Below are positions 6,692 through 9,476 of a stretch of DNA of 9,476 nt, piece after piece. Location: the NCBI GenBank assembly GCA_012798155.1, contig JAAZNR010000257.1:1-9476 (forward strand), in the 5' to 3' direction. The notes beneath the pieces were generated by a model that saw nothing but the letters and a program-made list of their open reading frames with translations, ran no database searches and had not been told where the DNA came from. The DNA is from Thermogutta sp. (GTDB lineage Bacteria; Planctomycetota; Planctomycetia; Pirellulales; Thermoguttaceae). The stretch's first letter is position 1. Each line of letters starts with the position of its first letter. Position numbers and translations under genes: made by a program.

Positions 6692-8185
6692 ATGCTCGAA
6701 TTGATCGATTGGAATCAACGCATTTCCCGGAAGGATTATGACCTCTGGTACCCGCAACTCGAAATCGAGTTGGGGAACTGCCAACGCGCGGCTCGAAAGG
6801 CCGGCCTGCCCATGATCTGGGTCTTTGAAGGCTGGCATGCGGCGGGAAAGGGATTGCTGATCAATCGGCTGACGCAAGCCTTGGATCCGCGCGGATTCCG
6901 TGTTCACCTAATGACGGTGCCCACCGCGGAAGAGGCCCGGCGCCCCTGGTTGTGGCGATACTGGATGAACTTGCCGTCGGCCGGTGAAATCGCGATCTTC
7001 GACCACTCGTGGTATTACCGTGTGCTTGAAGAGCGTCTTCGCGGCGACATTTCCGATGAGGAAGCCGCTCGTGCCTACGGCGACATCCTGGAATTCGAGC
7101 GGCAGTTGACGGCCGGCGGCGTGCTGATCCACAAGTTCTGGTTGCACGTGGACGCCAAAGAGCAGCGGAAGAGGTTTCGCGCCCTACAAAAGGACCCTGC
7201 CACGGCTTGGAAAGTCACGAAAGGGTATTGGCGGCAGAATCGTGACTATGACCGATGGGTGCAAGCCGTGGAAGAGACCTTGGCCCGCACAAACACGGCG
7301 GACGCTCCTTGGACGATCGTCGAGGCCGCCCAGGGCAAGTTCACGCGCGTCAAAGTGATTCGAACGCTGACGCAACGGGTGCGAGACGCACTCGCGGCAC
7401 GCGACGATGCCCGGCCCATGACGGCGGCGCCCATGCCGGTTCCGGATGCGAATACTCTCGTTCACCCGACGGTCTTGGATCGCGTGGATCTGACCCTCTC
7501 GCTGACCCGCGATGCGTATGAGAAGAAGCTGAAGCGTCTTCGGTCGCGCCTCTATGACCTCGAGCACCTGGCCTACCTCGCCAAAATCCCCATCGTGATC
7601 GCTTACGAAGGTTGGGATGCGGCCGGCAAAGGCGGCAATATCAAGCGGCTGACGCGAGGCCTCGATCCCCGGGGATACCAAGTCGTGCCCATCGGCCCCC
7701 CCACCGATGAGGAACGGCGCCACCATTATTTGTGGCGTTTTTGGCGTCATATCCCCAAGACGGGTCACATCACGATCTTCGACCGCTCTTGGTACGGGCG
7801 AGTCCTCGTGGAACGCGTGGAGGGCTTCTGCACCGAAAGAGAATGGAAACGGGCATTTTCGGAAATCAACGAGTTTGAGCATCAACTCGTCGATTTCGGC
7901 ACTGTCATCGTCAAGTTCTGGCTGCACATCGATCAAGACGAGCAGCTTCGGCGGTTTCAAGACCGCGCCAACACGCCTTCCAAGCAATGGAAAATCACGG
8001 ACGAAGACTGGCGCAACCGAGAGAAATGGGCACAATACGAACTTGCCGTCGTCGATATGCTGGAGCGAACCAGCACCATTTACGCCCCGTGGACAATTCT
8101 AGAAGCGAACTGCAAACTCTACGCCCGAATCAAATCGCTGCAGACGGTTGCGGACGCCATGCAGGCCGCAATCAATCAGCGGTAA
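6692..8185 (+). CDS. pap: Two-domain PPK2 family polyphosphate:AMP phosphotransferase (PAP)
   Basis: 497 residues containing two tandem PPK2 kinase domains (about 1-240 and 265-497), the architecture of class II PPK2 enzymes, which phosphorylate AMP to ADP using polyphosphate. The second domain is canonical: Walker A GWDAAGKGG (307-315), the PTDEERRHHYLWRFW segment (337-351) and Walker B IFDRSWYGRVL (362-372). The first domain is degenerate at the same positions: GWHAAGKGL (47-55, Asp to His) and IFDHSWYYRVL (102-112, Arg to His and Gly to Tyr). In the characterised Pseudomonas aeruginosa homologue PA3455 the C-terminal domain is thought to carry the activity, and this sequence agrees. Cytoplasmic. 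GGGAGA at 6679-6684 is a plausible Shine-Dalgarno sequence and supports the ATG at 6692. The gene is convergent with rpsR, with 20 bases between stop codons. The family call is firm; AMP specificity is inferred from architecture. Confidence 0.95.
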   Translation: MLELIDWNQRISRKDYDLWYPQLEIELGNCQRAARKAGLPMIWVFEGWHAAGKGLLINRLTQALDPRGFRVHLMTVPTAEEARRPWLWRYWMNLPSAGEIAIFDHSWYYRVLEERLRGDISDEEAARAYGDILEFERQLTAGGVLIHKFWLHVDAKEQRKRFRALQKDPATAWKVTKGYWRQNRDYDRWVQAVEETLARTNTADAPWTIVEAAQGKFTRVKVIRTLTQRVRDALAARDDARPMTAAPMPVPDANTLVHPTVLDRVDLTLSLTRDAYEKKLKRLRSRLYDLEHLAYLAKIPIVIAYEGWDAAGKGGNIKRLTRGLDPRGYQVVPIGPPTDEERRHHYLWRFWRHIPKTGHITIFDRSWYGRVLVERVEGFCTEREWKRAFSEINEFEHQLVDFGTVIVKFWLHIDQDEQLRRFQDRANTPSKQWKITDEDWRNREKWAQYELAVVDMLERTSTIYAPWTILEANCKLYARIKSLQTVADAMQAAINQR

Positions 8186-8197
8186 GCGCCGCGCAAC

Positions 8198-8217
8198 GTG
8201 GGCATTCACTCGCCCAC
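8198..8217. terminator. Small hairpin between convergent PPK2 and rpsR genes
   Basis: GTGGGC (8198-8203) pairs with GCCCAC (8212-8217) around an 8-nt loop. It sits 13 bases after the PPK2 stop and overlaps the last codons of rpsR on the other strand. No T-run follows on either strand. It could serve as a weak shared terminator. Confidence 0.3.
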
Positions 8218-8448
8218 AAACGGCAAGAGTGCCATGTAGCGTGCCCGCTTGATGGCTTTCGTGACGGCATGTTGGCTGGCGGCGGCACATCCGGTCTTCC
8301 GGCGTCCGACGATCTTGCCCTGACGATTCGTCAGTTTCTTGAGCAATTCGATGTCTTTGTAATCGACGTACAGCGGACGAGGATACTGCCCATCCACCAT
8401 CAGGGGGTCGCGCTTGCGCCGTTTGATTCGCACACGCTTCTTGGCCAT
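8206..8448 (-). CDS. rpsR: 30S ribosomal protein S18 (bS18)
   Basis: 80 residues, a normal length. The very basic N-terminus ([15 protein letters not shown]) is followed by the S18 core: [13 protein letters not shown] (27-39), [10 protein letters not shown] (44-53) and the conserved C-terminal signature [13 protein letters not shown] (65-77). bS18 binds the 16S rRNA platform as a heterodimer with bS6. The one Cys does not form a CxxC zinc ribbon. The start is supported by AGGTGA upstream. In many bacteria rpsR lies between rpsF/ssb and rplI; here the upstream codirectional gene, more than 300 bp away, is an exported methyltransferase, and downstream lies the convergent PPK2 gene. So it is probably transcribed alone. 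Confidence 0.96.
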   Translation of the reverse strand: MAKKRVRIKRRKRDPLMVDGQYPRPLYVDYKDIELLKKLTNRQGKIVGRRKTGCAAASQHAVTKAIKRARYMALLPFVGE

Positions 8449-8454
8449 GCCGCG

Positions 8455-8460
8455 TCACCT
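8455..8460 (-). promoter_or_regulatory. Ribosome binding site of rpsR
   Basis: On the minus strand AGGTGA precedes the ATG (8446-8448) by 6 bases, a good Shine-Dalgarno match that fixes the start. Confidence 0.7.
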
Positions 8461-8477
8461 ATTCAGATTTGCGTTCG

Positions 8478-8512
8478 CACAAAAAACCACTACTGCCACA
8501 AAAAACCACTAC
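8478..8512. repeat. 16-bp A-tract direct repeat upstream of rpsR, period 19
   Basis: CACAAAAAACCACTAC occurs at 8478-8493 and, identically, at 8497-8512. Each copy has a run of six A (six T on the minus strand, the sense strand of rpsR). The repeat lies 30-64 bases upstream of the rpsR start codon, in the presumed leader. Confidence 0.9.
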
Positions 8513-8556
8513 CGCCGGCACTGTATGCCGCGAAACCGCTCTCCCATAATGATTTC

Positions 8557-8584
8557 AGTTTACCGATCGCCGTTTTTTTCGCAA
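8557..8584 (-). promoter_or_regulatory. Candidate sigma70-type promoter for rpsR
   Basis: On the minus strand TTGCGA (8584-8579) and TAAACT (8562-8557) are separated by 16 bases, with an A-run in the spacer just after the -35 box. This would give a start near 8550 and a leader of about 100 nt that includes the A-tract repeat. The boxes are imperfect and planctomycete promoters are poorly defined, so this is tentative. Confidence 0.25.
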
Positions 8585-8590
8585 GGACGG

Positions 8591-8637
8591 GCAAAGGCCT
8601 TTTCCCCCCGCCCTTAGGGATGCGTGACGGCCTTTGC
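8591..8637. repeat. 9-bp perfect inverted repeat with 29-nt loop
   Basis: GCAAAGGCC (8591-8599) and GGCCTTTGC (8629-8637) are exact reverse complements. The loop contains CCCTTAGGG (8611-8619), a small inverted repeat of its own. No T-run follows on either strand. It lies between the methyltransferase stop (132 bases away) and the rpsR promoter candidate, so it may be an insulating terminator of the methyltransferase transcript. Confidence 0.45.
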
Positions 8638-8768
8638 GGTCGGGCTCTGTCATGAACGGCCGATATGGTGAGCCGAACGTTTGAATCGCGGACGCTCGCA
8701 TCGGCGTCCCTTTTCGTCCCCGCGAAAGTCGCCCGCAGACACCGATTTCAGGACTTCTATGGGAGACG

Positions 8769-9446
8769 TCAGTGCTTTTTGACCGAAACCGAGACGCCGC
8801 TCCGATCCATATGGAGGAAGACCGTCTCCAATTCCGGATTCGCCGTAATTGCTTCGACGAAGCGAGGATCCGCCATATTGGGCGTCATGTTGTGAGCAAT
8901 GACGATTCCGCCGGGTCGCACCAGCGGCAACAACTTCTGGAGGTAATCGAGATAGCCCGATTTGTCCGCATCGAGAAACAGCACGTCGATCGGATCCTTG
9001 AGTTCCTTGACGGTTTCGTGGGCGTCCCCGAGCACCATGGTCACAATGTCGGCCACGCCCGCGGCTTCGAAATTGGCCTTGGCCGTGGCGGCCCGCCGTT
9101 CGTTGACGTCGAAGGTCGTCAGTTTGCCGCCCGTTCCTTTCAGTGCCAAGCAGAACCACAGGCCGGAGTAGCCCACCGAGGTGCCGATCTCGACCACATG
9201 TTCGGCCCCGACCGCTTCGGTCCAAGCGCGAAGCAATCGGCCGTCCTCCTCCGGGACGATCATGTTTCCGGCGCGCTGTTCGCGCCCTACCCGCTCGATG
9301 ACTTCGAGAATGCGTTTTTCGACGTCGTTTTTAGGCAGCGTCTTCGCATCAAAGACCGCTCGGGGAGACCTGGGACGCTGGGCCCATGCCGACGTCGAAG
9401 CCGCAACGATCGCCAATCCGACCGCGAGAGAAAGACCGACTCTCAT
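8769..9446 (-). CDS. Exported class I SAM-dependent O-methyltransferase (catechol O-methyltransferase-like family)
   Basis: 225 residues from the ATG at 9446, preceded at 6 bases by GGAGGAG. An N-terminal signal peptide MRVGLSLAVGLAIVAASTSA continues to WA, with probable cleavage after AWA (residue 22), so the enzyme appears to be exported. The rest is a Rossmann-fold methyltransferase: motif I VVEIGTSVGYSGLWF (84-98), an acidic ribose-binding strand LTTFDVNERRAATAKANF (109-126), metal-binding VLFLDADKSGYLDYL (155-169) and RPGGIVIAHNM (177-187). In the metal-dependent catechol O-methyltransferase family the last motif normally ends in Asp-Asn; here it is His185-Asn186. The substrate is unknown. 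It could methylate a hydroxylated aromatic, but a source of S-adenosylmethionine outside the cytoplasm is not obvious. The family call is strong; activity and location are inferred. Confidence 0.92.
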   Translation of the reverse strand: MRVGLSLAVGLAIVAASTSAWAQRPRSPRAVFDAKTLPKNDVEKRILEVIERVGREQRAGNMIVPEEDGRLLRAWTEAVGAEHVVEIGTSVGYSGLWFCLALKGTGGKLTTFDVNERRAATAKANFEAAGVADIVTMVLGDAHETVKELKDPIDVLFLDADKSGYLDYLQKLLPLVRPGGIVIAHNMTPNMADPRFVEAITANPELETVFLHMDRSGVSVSVKKH

Positions 9447-9452
9447 GTTCAG

Positions 9453-9459
9453 CTCCTCC
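9453..9459 (-). promoter_or_regulatory. Ribosome binding site of the O-methyltransferase
   Basis: GGAGGAG on the minus strand, 6 bases from the ATG at 9446. It rules out the in-frame TTG at 9461, which overlaps the site, and confirms that the signal peptide is part of the protein. Confidence 0.8.
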
Positions 9460-9476
9460 AAAAGGGTTATGAACTC

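Larger units (their letters stand above)
8449..8768. other. Intergenic region upstream of rpsR
   Basis: 320 bases without a gene. From the rpsR side outward it holds the rpsR ribosome binding site, a 16-bp A-tract direct repeat (8478-8512), a possible minus-strand promoter (8557-8584), a 9-bp long-loop inverted repeat (8591-8637) and about 130 bases with nothing recognisable before the methyltransferase stop codon. Confidence 0.6.

Noticed and set aside
7184..8035. 283-codon antisense frame under the PPK2 gene
   Set aside because: Shadow frame opposite conserved kinase motifs; no recognisable product.
8650..9225. 191-codon minus-strand frame overlapping the O-methyltransferase in another frame
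   Set aside because: The overlapping frame has all methyltransferase motifs, a signal peptide and a ribosome binding site; this one is Arg/Gly-rich noise.
9447..9461. TTG at 9461 as methyltransferase start
   Set aside because: It overlaps the GGAGGAG site, which is correctly spaced for the ATG at 9446.

Overview
The window (9,476 bp, GC-rich) holds eight protein-coding genes and looks like chromosomal DNA of a member of the Planctomycetota. That assignment is inference. It rests on the exported PQQ-type beta-propeller protein whose mature start reads EDWPMWRGP, on the amidating-lyase-like NHL protein, on the LemA/M48 pair, and on long intergenic gaps with weak operon structure. I see no integrase, transposase, tRNA, rRNA or CRISPR array. 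It reads as ordinary housekeeping and envelope territory rather than a mobile island.

Layout: (1) 1-855 (+) is the 3' part of an NHL-repeat protein resembling the lyase domain of peptidylglycine alpha-amidating monooxygenase. (2) 856-1274 is non-coding and carries two separate sets of about 20-bp direct repeats. (3) 1275-1868 (+) is lemA, followed at 2041-4077 (+) by a large membrane M48 zinc metallopeptidase with a long C-terminal extension ending in a TerB-like helical segment. (4) 4078-4430 is non-coding and ends in an AT-richer repeated block that runs into the ribosome binding site of ndk. (5) 4431-4889 (+) is ndk, overlapped by 8 bp by an exported PQQ-like beta-propeller protein at 4882-6276 (+). 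(6) 6277-6691 is non-coding with two short hairpins. (7) 6692-8185 (+) is a two-domain PPK2 polyphosphate:AMP phosphotransferase. (8) 8206-8448 (-) is rpsR, convergent with it, with a 320-bp leader region holding an A-tract repeat and a large inverted repeat. (9) 8769-9446 (-) is a class I O-methyltransferase with a signal peptide.

Functional links: LemA and the M48 peptidase form a pair seen in many bacteria and probably act together in the membrane. NDK and the polyphosphate:AMP phosphotransferase belong to the same nucleotide-energy logic (AMP to ADP from polyphosphate, NDP to NTP). They are probably separate transcription units because a 415-bp gap lies between the PQQ-like gene and the PPK2 gene. 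rpsR stands apart from its usual rpsF/ssb/rplI partners. The most distinctive points are the conserved amidating-lyase residues in the NHL protein, the Asp-to-His change at a metal-ligand position in an exported methyltransferase, the degenerate first domain of the PPK2 fusion, and the recurrence of short (19-29 bp period) direct duplications upstream of lemA, ndk and rpsR. I did not find clear evidence of an undescribed multi-gene system.
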